Assembly (NCBI GenBank): GCA_000719025.1
Contig: JODP01000012.1
Location: forward strand, 346,906 to 410,905
Length of the DNA stretch: 64,000 nt
Origin: Kineosporia aurantiaca JCM 3230
GTDB lineage: Bacteria > Actinomycetota > Actinomycetes > Actinomycetales > Kineosporiaceae
Reading direction: 5' to 3'
Under the pieces are notes generated by a model. It was given only the letters and a program-made list of their open reading frames with translations. It was not told the DNA's origin and made no database searches. Below, one piece after another: positions 16,946 to 27,700 of the stretch. How positions within the stretch are numbered: the first letter of the stretch is position 1; each line of letters opens with the position of its first letter. Made by a program: the position numbers and the translations under genes.

Positions 16946-18517
16946 TCAGACTGCGCCCACCCGCTGTTCGCCGATCACGGTCGCAGGAGGGCCCGGGCGC
17001 CGGGCCGCCGGCACGCGGCGGTCCGGCGCAGCGCCCGCGACGCACATCCGGTTCCGGCCCGCCGCCTTGGCCTCGTACAAAGCTTCGTCGGCCCGTCGCA
17101 TCAGCGGCTCCGACCCCAGCTCCCCGTCCCACCGAGCCACGCCGATCGACACGGTCTGCTGTTCCGGGACCACCTGACGCAGACTGTCCAGAACGGCCAG
17201 ACCGGATTGCTCGTCCTCCGCCCGCAGGACGACCGCGAACTCCTCACCACCCCACCGGGCAATCATGCCGTCGGGACCGAGCACGGCTTGCCACGCCGTG
17301 GCGGCCCCGCGCAGGAGATCGTCGCCGGCATGATGTCCCCGCGAGTCGTTGAAGCGCTTGAAATAATCCAGATCCAGCAGCGCGACGAACAGGAGACCGG
17401 ATCCGGCCCGCTCCGGGGACAGTTGCCGTCCCAGCTCGGCGTCCCAGCTGCGGCGGTTGGCCACCTCCGTCAGCGGATCGGTGGTGGCCAGCAGATCCAG
17501 GCGCGCCGCCTGGTGACGCAACTGCTTGATCAGGCCCCAGATCCGGACGATCACCAGGGTGATCAGCAGGGCCGACCCGAACCCCAGCTCGGAGTAGCCC
17601 TGGTCGTCGGACATCCGGCTGCGCAGCACGATCACCAGCGACGGAAGCATCGCCGCGACCGCCAGCAGGGCCAGCCGGGGGACAGTCAGGTCCAGGCCGG
17701 TCCGGACCGCGTCCCGCGCCGTCCGTCGCCGCTCCCACCGGGCCGCCCGGCCCGACCCGGCCGACCCGGCCGCCTGTCCTGCCGCCATCGCCGAGAAGGC
17801 CACGAAAAGGTAGAAGAGCAGCCACAAGCAGTCCAGAACCCTGGGGTAGTCGGAACCGCCGCTGAGAAGCGTCCACAGGTTCAGTCCGGTGTCGGCGGCC
17901 AAGGTGGACACCATCGCGGCCGACAGCCAGAGCACCGCAGGGCGCCGCACGTTCCCGCGACTGCTGCCCAGCAGGCGCACCACCAGGTACACCATCATCA
18001 CGTCGGCCAGTGGGTACATGCTCGAGACGACCCGCGCCGCGATCGACTGCGAGGAGTCGGTCAGCAGAGGAAGGATCAGGAACACCACAGCCAGGACGCC
18101 GACGCTCGCAGTCACGATGATCGCGTCCAGCACAGCGCCGGCCTTGAGGGCCTTGCCGTTCTCCCGATCCAGGCGCAGCACGGTGATCGTGAGGAAGGTG
18201 TATCCGAGTCCGTAGGCGAGGTCCGCCGGAGTCGGGTACGCCTCGATGCCCCGGATCGTGGCGTAAAGGGCGTAGCTCTCCCCGGCCGCCCACATCCCGC
18301 CGGTCACGATCATGAGCTTCCAGGGCCCGCGAAGAGCGGACGGGATCCGACGGACAGCAAGCACCAGCAATATCTGGCACAGGCAGAAGACCACGTAATA
18401 GCGCGCGGCATAGATCGTGCCGTCGGCGTGGCCGCCCAGGGTCACGGCCGGCACCGCCAAGGTGGTCACGGCGGCGAGAACGGCAAGGCCCCGGCGCGGC
18501 ACCGAGGTCTTCTGCAT
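16946..18517 (-). CDS. Membrane diguanylate cyclase, paralogue 4
   Basis: 523 residues. The membrane-embedded N-terminal region has the same YPTPADLAYGLGY motif seen in the other three. The GGDEF domain has DLDYFKRFND and GGEEF and ends with a longer basic, proline-rich tail. The I-site position is GPDG. It is separated from the three-gene array by the FAD oxidase gene, with only 5 bp between the two convergent stops. The oxidase therefore looks inserted into, or retained within, a diguanylate cyclase cluster. Confidence 0.9.
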   Translation of the reverse strand: MQKTSVPRRGLAVLAAVTTLAVPAVTLGGHADGTIYAARYYVVFCLCQILLVLAVRRIPSALRGPWKLMIVTGGMWAAGESYALYATIRGIEAYPTPADLAYGLGYTFLTITVLRLDRENGKALKAGAVLDAIIVTASVGVLAVVFLILPLLTDSSQSIAARVVSSMYPLADVMMVYLVVRLLGSSRGNVRRPAVLWLSAAMVSTLAADTGLNLWTLLSGGSDYPRVLDCLWLLFYLFVAFSAMAAGQAAGSAGSGRAARWERRRTARDAVRTGLDLTVPRLALLAVAAMLPSLVIVLRSRMSDDQGYSELGFGSALLITLVIVRIWGLIKQLRHQAARLDLLATTDPLTEVANRRSWDAELGRQLSPERAGSGLLFVALLDLDYFKRFNDSRGHHAGDDLLRGAATAWQAVLGPDGMIARWGGEEFAVVLRAEDEQSGLAVLDSLRQVVPEQQTVSIGVARWDGELGSEPLMRRADEALYEAKAAGRNRMCVAGAAPDRRVPAARRPGPPATVIGEQRVGAV

Positions 18518-18639
18518 GGCTCGCCAGTCGGTCCTAGCCGCGCGTTGGTCAGTTGATTACGCCGGATTCACCCTCCTGGCCGACGCTCGACAAGTCCTTC
18601 GGCCACCGGCGGTGACCAGGCCCCATCTCACTCAGGATC

Positions 18640-19668
18640 TCACTCAGGCGTGACGTCCACCAGGACCTTGCCGACCGCACCGCCCTGGACCGCGTCGTGC
18701 GCACCCGCCACGTCGTCCAGAGCGAACCGCAGCACCGGCAGCCCGTGCTCCTCACCCACCGGCAAGACTCCGTCCACGAGCGCAGCCGAAACGTCCTCCA
18801 CCGCCCTCCGTAGAACAGCGGTGCCCACGGTGTAGAGCAGAATGAACTGCAGCCGGACGTTCGGGCCCATCCCGGCCCCCAGGCTCAGCTCGACCGTGTT
18901 GCCACCGTCGTTCGCGTAGATGGCGATCACGCCGCGGGTCTTCAGCACGGCCAGATCAAGATCCAGGTTCTTCGCCAGCGACACCTCGACCACGGTGTCC
19001 ACCCCGTCCGGAGCGACCTCGCGCACCCGCGCCGCGACGTCCTCGGTGCGGTAGTTGATCACGTGATCCGCCCCGGCCGCCTTCGCCAGCGCCGCCTTCT
19101 CCGGGCCGCTGACCGTGGTCAGCACCGTGGCCCCGGCCCACTTGGCCAGCTGGATCGCCGCGTGCCCGACCGCCCCGGCGCCACCCGCGACCAGCACCAC
19201 CTGGCCCTCCAGCGTCCCCGGGGCCAGCCGCGAGGGCCCGTCCTCGGCCACGGTCAGCGCCCGGTGCGCGGTCAGCGCGGGCACCCCCAGCGAGGCCCCG
19301 ACGTCGAGCGACACCGCCTCCGGCAGCGGGACCGCATGAGCGACCGGCTGAACCGTGTACTCCTGCGCGGTACCGGTCGTGCCGTAGTCCGGGGCCGCCA
19401 GATAGATCCACACCCGATCCCCCGGCGCCAGCTCACTCACCCCCGGACCGACCGCGTCCACAATCCCCGCGCCGTCCTGGTTGGGCACCGACTCGGCGCT
19501 CGCCCGCTGCCGGGTGCTCGACCCGGCCCGGCTCTTCCAGTCCGTCGGGTTCACCCCCGAGACCACGATCCGCACCCGAACCTCGCCCGGCCCCGGCTCC
19601 GGAACCTCCCGCTCGGCGACGGACAGCACGCCGGCGTCCCCGGTCTCGGTGTAAACAATGGCCTTCAC
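18640..19668 (-). CDS. NADPH:quinone reductase (MDR superfamily)
   Basis: 342 residues, quinone-oxidoreductase subfamily, without structural zinc cysteines. The N-terminal GroES-like domain has SGVNPTDWKSRAG and NQDGAGIVDAVG, and the Rossmann motif is VAGGAGAVGHAAIQLA. GAGGAG lies before the GTG start. It is 64 bp downstream of the response regulator gene on the same strand, so it may be co-transcribed with or controlled by the two-component system. Confidence 0.87.
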   Translation of the reverse strand: MKAIVYTETGDAGVLSVAEREVPEPGPGEVRVRIVVSGVNPTDWKSRAGSSTRQRASAESVPNQDGAGIVDAVGPGVSELAPGDRVWIYLAAPDYGTTGTAQEYTVQPVAHAVPLPEAVSLDVGASLGVPALTAHRALTVAEDGPSRLAPGTLEGQVVLVAGGAGAVGHAAIQLAKWAGATVLTTVSGPEKAALAKAAGADHVINYRTEDVAARVREVAPDGVDTVVEVSLAKNLDLDLAVLKTRGVIAIYANDGGNTVELSLGAGMGPNVRLQFILLYTVGTAVLRRAVEDVSAALVDGVLPVGEEHGLPVLRFALDDVAGAHDAVQGGAVGKVLVDVTPE

Positions 19669-19732
19669 AGCTGCTCCTCACGGCGGACCGATGCTCCACA
19701 GGAGTCTTATCACCCGCGCTGCGGAAGGCATC

Positions 19733-20407
19733 TCAGCGCCGCGGACGAGCCAGCCCCGCGTCATAGGCAGCTACCACCGCGTGCACCCGGTCACGCAGGC
19801 CGAGCTTGCGCAGGATCGCGGACACGTGGGTCTTCACCGTCGCCTCGGTGATCCACAGCCGGGCCCCGATCTCGGCATTGGACAGCGCCAGCGCCACCAG
19901 CCGCAGGATCTCCACCTCCCGCTCGGTCAGCCGGCCCAGATCCGGCGGCGGCCCGCCCGGCGACAGTGCGGTGAATTCGGTGATCAGGCGCCGGGTCACC
20001 GAGGGCGCCAGCAGCGCATCCCCCCGCACCACCACCCGGATCGCCTCCGCCAGGTCGGCCGGACGGACGTCCTTCAGCAGAAACCCGCTCGCCCCCGCCC
20101 TCAACGCCGCATGCACCGCGTCGTCCACGTCGTACGTCGTCAGCACCAGAACCCGGGTGCCCGCCCCGGACGCCACGATCCGCCGGGTGGCCTCCAGACC
20201 GTCCAGCACCGGCATCCGGACATCCATCAGCACCACGTCCGGCGCGAGTTCGGCGGTCAGCCGGACCGCTTCCAGCCCGTCCGACGCCTCACCCACCACC
20301 TCAAGGTCACCACGAGCGTCCAAAATCATCCCGAAACCGCTGCGCACCAGCTCCTGATCGTCAGCCACCAAGACCCGGATCGGTCGCTGCCCCACCATCT
20401 CGCTCAC
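19733..20407 (-). CDS. NarL/LuxR-family response regulator
   Basis: 224 residues. The receiver domain has the acidic pair D16-D17, the phospho-acceptor D62 in VLMDVRMP, and the conserved Thr and Lys further on (VLTTYD, LLKDV). The C-terminal LuxR helix-turn-helix spans LTEREVEILRLVA to VKTHVSAILRKLGL. Its ATG overlaps the kinase stop (ATGA), so it is the cognate partner of that kinase. Confidence 0.94.
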   Translation of the reverse strand: MSEMVGQRPIRVLVADDQELVRSGFGMILDARGDLEVVGEASDGLEAVRLTAELAPDVVLMDVRMPVLDGLEATRRIVASGAGTRVLVLTTYDVDDAVHAALRAGASGFLLKDVRPADLAEAIRVVVRGDALLAPSVTRRLITEFTALSPGGPPPDLGRLTEREVEILRLVALALSNAEIGARLWITEATVKTHVSAILRKLGLRDRVHAVVAAYDAGLARPRR

Positions 20408-21717
20408 AACCGCACCGCGGACCGCACCGGCAAACGCGCCTCCACGCAGAACCCACCCCCGTCATCCGGCTGCGCCGTCAGCACACCCCCGACCAGCGCC
20501 GCACGTTCCCGCATGCCCGCAATGCCGCGCCCACCCCCCGAAATGCTCGGCCTGGTAGGCGCATGTGCATCGCCGCGGACGTTGTCCACCCGGATACCCA
20601 GTTCCCTCTCCCCCGCCGAGAGTTTCACCCGCGCCCCGGCGCCACAGCCATGACGGAGGACGTTCGTGAGCGACTCCTGAACGATGCGGAACGCAGTGAG
20701 CTGAATGCCCGGGCTGATGCCCGAGGCATCGCCTTCGATGGTGAGGTCGATGTGCAGACCGGCGGCGGCGAGCGGGGCGAGGACGTCGGGACGCAGGCGG
20801 TCAAGGGTCGGTTGCGGAGCAAGGGACGCTCGTGGCTCGCTTGCTTGGGTGCGGTTCGGTTGGGTGGCAAGCCCTTTGAAGACGCTCGTTAGCCTGTTAT
20901 CACGTAAGTAGGAGAACCCGGTGGTCCCCGGGATACTGCCAGCAGCGCGCGACCCCTCGCCGCTGTGACCTTCATCTGCGCCTGGCGATGGCCTGTTATC
21001 AGCCAAGGAAAGCCCGGCCGGGCCACTCCCCTCGTGCGCGGCGAGCAACCGCCGCAACTCCGTCAGCGCGTCCCGGCCGGTCTCCTCAATCGACCGCAGC
21101 GCCTGCCGGGCCCGGTCCGGGCGGGTGTCGAACACGTCGTCCGCCGCCGCGGCCTGCACCACGATCACCGACACGCTGTGCGCGATCACGTCGTGGATGT
21201 CGCGGGCCAGGCGGGACTGCTCCTCCATCGCGATCCGCGCCCCCGCCTGCTCGATCGCCTGCCGCTGACTGCGCAGCGCCCAGGCCAGCGCCCACACCAC
21301 GACCGCGACCAGGTAGGCGAACTCGACGTCCCCGCGCGGGTGCACGTGAGCCGGCACCACCAGCGCCGTCAGCCCAACCGCGCCGGACAGGGCCAGCAGC
21401 GAGCGCAGCATCGGGCGGCGGACGGTCAGGGCCCACAGCGCAACCAAGGCGGGGTAGGGAAACAGTTGCTCCGGGGCGATCAGCTGGACCGCCACCCCGG
21501 TCAGCAACGTAAACAGCATGACCCGCTCGGGGTGACGGCGCCGCCAGTACAACGCCAGCGCCCCGGCCACCGCGGCCAGCGATCCGAACCACCGAACCGG
21601 GCTGCCCGGGCCGCTCGGGCCGGTGGCCATCACCACGCTGTGCCCGAACAGCGCGAGCAGCACCGGGAAGACCGCGTCCACCCAGCCCAGCACCCGCCGG
21701 ATCAGCCTCTTGAGCAC
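20404..21717 (-). CDS. Sensor histidine kinase (NarL-partner, HisKA_3 type) with an internal insertion
   Basis: 437 residues: about five membrane helices, a dimerisation helix with the phospho-acceptor in DIHDVIAHSV, and an HATPase domain (ESLTNVLRHG, then GGGRGIAGMRERA). Between LRRLLAAHE and LAPQPTLDRL lie about 60 residues that do not belong to the family and are richer in Ser, Asn and Thr than the surroundings. They contain two direct copies of the repeat GCCTGTTATCA, 99 bp apart, each encoding Asp-Asn-Arg. The frame is kept, so the kinase may still work. The GTG start has only a weak upstream signal. Confidence 0.85.
   Translation of the reverse strand: MLKRLIRRVLGWVDAVFPVLLALFGHSVVMATGPSGPGSPVRWFGSLAAVAGALALYWRRRHPERVMLFTLLTGVAVQLIAPEQLFPYPALVALWALTVRRPMLRSLLALSGAVGLTALVVPAHVHPRGDVEFAYLVAVVVWALAWALRSQRQAIEQAGARIAMEEQSRLARDIHDVIAHSVSVIVVQAAAADDVFDTRPDRARQALRSIEETGRDALTELRRLLAAHEGSGPAGLSLADNRPSPGADEGHSGEGSRAAGSIPGTTGFSYLRDNRLTSVFKGLATQPNRTQASEPRASLAPQPTLDRLRPDVLAPLAAAGLHIDLTIEGDASGISPGIQLTAFRIVQESLTNVLRHGCGAGARVKLSAGERELGIRVDNVRGDAHAPTRPSISGGGRGIAGMRERAALVGGVLTAQPDDGGGFCVEARLPVRSAVRL
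20892..20902. repeat. Dispersed repeat copy 3, inside the histidine kinase gene
   Basis: GCCTGTTATCA, exact match to copies 1 and 2. Read on the coding (minus) strand it gives TGATAACAGGC and encodes Asp-Asn-Arg in RDNRLT. It lies next to a GC hairpin-like CCGGTGGTCCCCGG at 20919-20932. Confidence 0.6.
20991..21001. repeat. Dispersed repeat copy 4, inside the histidine kinase gene
   Basis: GCCTGTTATCA again, in the same orientation as copy 3 and exactly 99 bp (33 codons) away. On the coding strand it again reads Asp-Asn-Arg, in ADNRPS. The pair bounds or lies within the extra segment of the kinase. Confidence 0.6.
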
Positions 21718-21782
21718 CCCTCAACGGTAGGCAGAAGGGGCACCGGAAACATCCTTCCTAAGTCGGAGATGAGCTGACGGCG

Positions 21783-24700
21783 TTACTGGCGACGACGACG
21801 CCGGGACCCGCCGCGCAGCTGCTCGACGGTGACGATCCCGGAGCCGACCAGGATCAGGCCGAACCCGAAAGCGATGGCCGGGACCAGGAAGTACGGCGTG
21901 CCGGTGAAGGCCAGGTCGTTGCCGCCACCTGACCCGGAGCCGGTACCCGACCCCGAACCGTTGCCGGAACCGTTGTTGCCACCGGAACCGCCCGAGCCGG
22001 ACCCGTCGCCGTTGTCGTTACCCCCGCCGCCATCGGTACCGCTGCCACCACCGTTGTCGTCGCCACCACCGTTGTCGCCGCCACCGTCGTTACCCCCGCC
22101 CCCGCCGTTGCCGGTACCGCTCCCCTGGGTCACGGTGACCTGCACGGTCTGGGTGTTCTGCTGCCCGAGCACGTCGCTCACGTCCATCGTGAAGCTGTCC
22201 GTACCCACCGCGTCCGGGGCGGTGTAGACGCACGCCTGGCCCTTGGGCCCGACCACTACCGAGCCGTCCCCGCTCGGCGTCCCGCAGGCGTCGACCTCGA
22301 GCTCGGTGTAGTCCGGGCCGCGTGGCGCGATCACCGACGTCGTCCCGGCCGGGACCTGCACCGTGAACGTCGTCGCGGACGGCAGCGGGATGAAGGTGAA
22401 GGCCTGGACGAAGCTGGTCGTGCCCGCCGCGTTCGTCACCGTTATGGTCACCGGCCCCTGCTCGTGCGGCGGGGCGATCACGCTGAGCGTGTTCGAGTAG
22501 GCCGCACGGAAGGACGTCGGCACCGCCGAGCGCAGCCCCAGCCCCGATCCCCCGACGTCAGGACCCAGCGTCAGCGACGTGCCCGGGACCCCGTCGAACG
22601 AAACCGTGGTCTGGTCGTCGAAGTTGGCCCCAGTGATGGTCAGCACCGTGCCTCCGGCGACCGGCCCGACGTTCGGCGTGATCCCCTGCACCTGCGGCAG
22701 CTCCGAGAGCGGCACGTAGGTGTACCCCACGTTCTCCGCGCTCGTGCCGTTCGCCGTGGTCACCCGCGCCGTCACCGTGCCCGTCCCGTCCGTCGGCACC
22801 GTCACCGTGATCTGGGTGTCGCTGTCCACCGTGAACTGCGTGGCCACCCCGCCGAAGGTCACCGCGGAGGCGCCGGTGAAGCCGATCCCGCTCAGACGAA
22901 CCGTTCCGCCCCCCGCAGCCGGACCGCGAGCCGGGGTGATGGTCGTGAGCACCGGCGCGGAACTGGGCTCCACGAAGCGGAACCCCGTGTCCACGCCGGT
23001 CGCGCTGGTGCCCAGCGGCCCGGTCACCGTGACGTCGACCGTCCCGGCGGCGTGCGCCGGGGTCGTGACGGTCAGGGACGTGTCGCCGGTGACGGTCGGG
23101 GTGACCGTGCTGCCCCCGAAGGAGACCGAGGTGGCGCCCGTGAAACCGGTTCCGGTGATGGTCACCTGCGTACCCCCGGCCACCGGGCCGACCGGTGGGG
23201 TGAGACCGGTGACGCTGGGGGCGGCCGCGTACGTGTACGTGGCGGCCGGCGAGACCGGCGAGATCCCGCCCGGGGTGGTGATTCTCACGCTGCGGTCACC
23301 GGCCAGACCCGCCGGGGTGACCACGGTGATCGTCGTGTCGTTCACGACGGTGAAGGTCGCGTTGACCCCGCCGAAGGTCACCTGGGTCGCGCCGGTGAAC
23401 CCGCTGCCGGTGATGGTGACCGTGGTGCCACCGGCCACCGACCCGGTATCCGGGGAGATACCGGTGATCGATGCGGCCGTCGCGTAACGGAACTGATCCG
23501 CCGAGGAGGTGGCCGAGGTCCCGCCCGGACCGGTCACGGTGATGTCCACGACGCCCGCACTACCGGCCGGGGCCGTCACCGTGATCGAGCCGTCCGAGCT
23601 CACCGTGACCCCGGTCGCGAGCACCGTGCCGAACCTGACCTGAGTTGCGTTGGTGAAGCCGGAGCCGGTGATGGTGACCACCGTCCCGCCCGCGATCGGT
23701 CCCGCCGCCGGGGTCACTCCCGTGATGGAAGGCGCCGCCAGGTAACGGAAGTCGTTCCCCGCACCCGTGGTCGCCGACGAGCCGTTGACGGTGGTCGCGA
23801 CCACGTCCACGGTGGAGGCCGACGACACCGAGGGCGCGGTGGCGGTGAGCTGGGTCGGGCTCACGTAGGTGACGCCGGTGGCCGCGGTAGCCCCGAAGGC
23901 CACCGTCGTGCCGTTGGTGAAGCCGGTACCGGTGATCGTCACCTGGGTACCCCCGGTGATCGGCCCCGAGGACGGCGCCACGGACGTCACGGTCGGCGGC
24001 GGCAGGTAGTCGAAGGCCGACTGCCCGGTGACCACCGACGTCCCCCCGTCATTGGTGATCCGGACGTTCACGCCGCCCGTCCCACCCGGCGACGTCGTGC
24101 TGATCTCGGTGTCACTGACGATGGTGAAGGACGCCGCCGCCGTCCCGAACCGCACGGCGCTCGCCGTCGAGAACCCGGACCCGCGCACCGTCACCGCCGT
24201 ACCCCCGGTCTCCGGGCCCTCGTTCGGGGTGACCGAGGTGATCCCCGGGATGTCGACGAAGGTGAAGTTGATCGGCGCCGACGTCCCGTACGGGGTCGTC
24301 ACCGTCATCGCGACGGTGCCCGCGGTGGCCGCCGGGGTGGTGGCGACCAGTTCGGTCGCGCTGACGAAGCGCACGGTGGCGGCGGTGCCGCCGAAGGAAA
24401 CCTGCGAGCCGCTGGTGAAGCCGGTACCGGTGATCGTCACGTCCGTGCCCCCGACGAGCGGACCCCGGGCCGGGGCGATCCCGCTGACGGTGGGACTGGC
24501 CGCGTAGGTGAACTCGTCCGCCGCCGTCGCCACCGAGGTGCCGTACTGCCCGTCGACGGTCACGTGGAAGGTTCCGCCCATGCTCATGGCCGGGCTGACG
24601 GCGTCGATCTGGGTGTCCGACAGCACCGTGTAGGTGGTCGCGGGCACGGTTCCGAAGTACACCTGCGTCGTGCCGGTGAACCCGCTTCCGTTCAGATGGA

Positions 24701-27700
24701 CGACGGTGCCTCCGAGGGTCACCCCCGAGGTCGGCGTAACGCCGGTGACTGTCGGAAGGGGCTGGTAGGTATAGGTACCCGCTGCCGACGCCCCGCCCGC
24801 CGTGGTGGTCACCACGACGTTCGCCGCTCCCGCAGCGTGCGCGGGGGTCGTGACCGTGAGCTGGGTGTCGCTGTCCCGCGTGACGGCGGTCGCCGCGGTG
24901 CCCCCGAAGGTCACTCCGGTCACGTCGTAGAACTGGGTGCCGGTGATGACGACCTGGTCGCCACCCGCCACCGGGCCGACGTTGGGGTTGATGGCACTGA
25001 TGGTGGACGCCCCGACGTACCGGAAGTCGTCTCGGGTACCGGTGGTGACCGACGTCCCGCCGTTCGTGGTGACCGCAACGTCGACCACCCCGGCGCCACC
25101 CGACGGCGACGTCGCGCTCAGCTGCGTCGCACTCGTGTACTGGACGTTGGTGGCCGCGTTACCCCCGAACGTCACGGTCGAGGTCGGGGTGAACCCGGTG
25201 CCGGTGATCGTCACGATCGTGCCGCCGTTGACGCTCCCCGAGTCCGGCGCGATGCCGGTGACGTCCGGGCGGCCGAGGTAGGTGAACCGGTCGGCCGGGG
25301 TCGTGGCCGAGTTCGCGAACCGGCCGACCACCGTCACATCGACCGTGCCTGCGCTGCCGGCCGGGGAGACCGCGGTCATCGTGGTGTCGCTACTCACGGT
25401 CGGGTTGGACGCCACCACATTGCCGAAGCGGACCCCGGTGGCGCCGGTGAAGCCGCTACCGGTGATCGTGACGACCGTCCCGCCGTCGGTGGTGCCGTTG
25501 TTCGGGCTCAGACCGGTCACGGCCGGCCCGGCGATGTAGGTGTACTCGTTGGCGGCCTGGTCAGCCGACACCCCACCGATCAGCGTGGTCACGTGGACGT
25601 TCGCCACCCCCGCCGCGTGGGCCGGGGCGGTGGCCACGATCAACGTGTCGCTGCGCCGGTCGAACGTGGTCGCGGCCGTCCCTCCGAAGTCGACCGCGAG
25701 CACGCCGGTGAACCCGCTGCCGGTGATGTTCACCGACTCACCCCCGGCCACCCCGCCCGCCGTCGGAGCCAGGCCGGTGACCACCGGCGTCCCTACGTAG
25801 GTGTAGTCGTCGGCCGTCGTGACCGGCGAGGTGCCACCGGCGGTGACCACTCGAACGTCCACCGTTCCCGGCAGCCCGGCTGGGGCGGTGACCGTGAGGC
25901 TCGTGGAGCTGTTCACGGTGGGGTTCAGCAAGGGCGTTGCGCCGAAGAGAACCGTGCTGGTGGGCGTGAACCCGGCGCCGGTGATCGTCACCGTGTTACC
26001 ACCGGCGATCGGGCCGGTCGCCGGTGAGAGACCCGTGACCGCAGGCGCTCCCAGGTAGGTGAACTGGTCCCCGGTCACCGTGGCCGACGTTCCGCCGTCG
26101 GCCGTCGTGACCGTGACATCGACCGTGCCCGCCCCATGAGCCGGGGTAGTGGCAGTGATGCTGGTGTCGGACAGCTTCAGGTAGGTCGCATCAACCCCGC
26201 CGAACTTCACGCCGCCGGTCAGGGCCACCGTGTCGAAGCCGGTCCCGGTGATGGTGACAACCGTCAGCCCACCGGTCGGTCCGGAGTTCGGGGACACCGT
26301 CGTCACCACGGGTCGGGCGATGAAGGTGAAGTCGTTGAGAAGGGCCACCGGCGTGGAGGTTCCGCCCGGGCCCACCACCGTCACCGGCACCGTGCCCGCC
26401 GCGTGCGCCGGAGTCGTCACCGTGATGCTGGTGTCACCGCTGACCGTGATCGGACCAGGCGCCGACGTCGTCCCGAACTTCACGTCCGTCGCCCCGGTGA
26501 AGCCGAGACCGGTGAGCGTGACCACGGTGCCGCCGTCGATGGTGCCCGTCTGAGGCGACACGGTCAGGACGTTAGGAGCGGCCACATAGGTGTAGGGCTG
26601 CGTGTTCGACGTGTTGCCCAAGCCGGCCGACACCGTCACGTTCACTGTTCCAACGCCCAGCGGGGCCGTGGCGGTGATCTGGGTGTCCGAGGCAATGGTG
26701 TAGCTCGTCGCCGGAAGCACCCCGAAGGTCACCGCGGTCGCCTGGTTGAAGCCGGTACCGGTCAGGACGACCGGGTTGCCGCCGGCCAGCGGGCCCCGAT
26801 CAGGTGCGATCGAGGTCAGCGTCGGCGCCCCTTGATAGGTGTAGACCGAGGACGCCGTCGCCGCACTGGTGCCACCGCTCAGTGTGGTTACGGCGACATT
26901 CACGTCCCCGACCGCATGCCCGGGCACCACCGCCACGGTGATCGTGGTGTCGTTCGTCGCGACGGCCGTCGCGACGGTACCGCCGAAGGTCACGCTGGTC
27001 ATACCGGTGAATCCGGTACCCGTGATGACCACCGAGTTGAGGCCGACCGCCGGTCCGGAGCTGGGCGCGATCGAACTGATCACGGGTGCCGCGACATAGG
27101 TGAAATCGTTCTGAGTGCCGATGGTGGAGGAGGTTCCACCTGGCGCGGTGACGGTCACGTCCACCAGTCCGGCTGCGTGCGACGGTGCGGTGGCCGTGAT
27201 GCTGAGGTCGCTGCTGACCGTGATCGGTCCCGCCGACACCCCGCCGAACTTCACGTCGGTGGCTCCAGTGAAACCGGTTCCGGTGATCAGCACCTGCTGC
27301 CCCCCGGCCGCCGGGCCGGTGTTCGGTACGAGCAGCGCGACGGTCGGGGTGGCGAGGTACTGGTACGGCTGGGTACCCGAAAGCCCATACGCCCCGCTGA
27401 GAACGCTGATGTTCACGTTCCCGGCCAGGCCCGGCGGCGCGGTCACGGTGATCTGGGTGTCGGAGACCTTGGTGAAGGTCGTGATCGGAGTGGCCCCGAA
27501 GTTCACAGTGTTCACGTTGGTGAACCCGGTGCCGATCAGGGTCACGGTGTTACCCCCGGCGGTCGGGCCGGACGCGGGTGAGACCGAGGTCAGGGTGGGC
27601 GCACCGACGTAGGTGAACACCGCTCCCGGGGTCTGGGCGCTGGTGCCTCCGTTGGGCGTCGTCACGGTCACGTAGATCGGCCCGACGGCGTGGGCGGGCA

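Noticed and set aside
20892..21001. The two direct repeats as attL/attR of an integrated element
   Set aside because: Only 99 bp lie between them, with no integrase or mobile gene. The same motif occurs at other places without any cargo.
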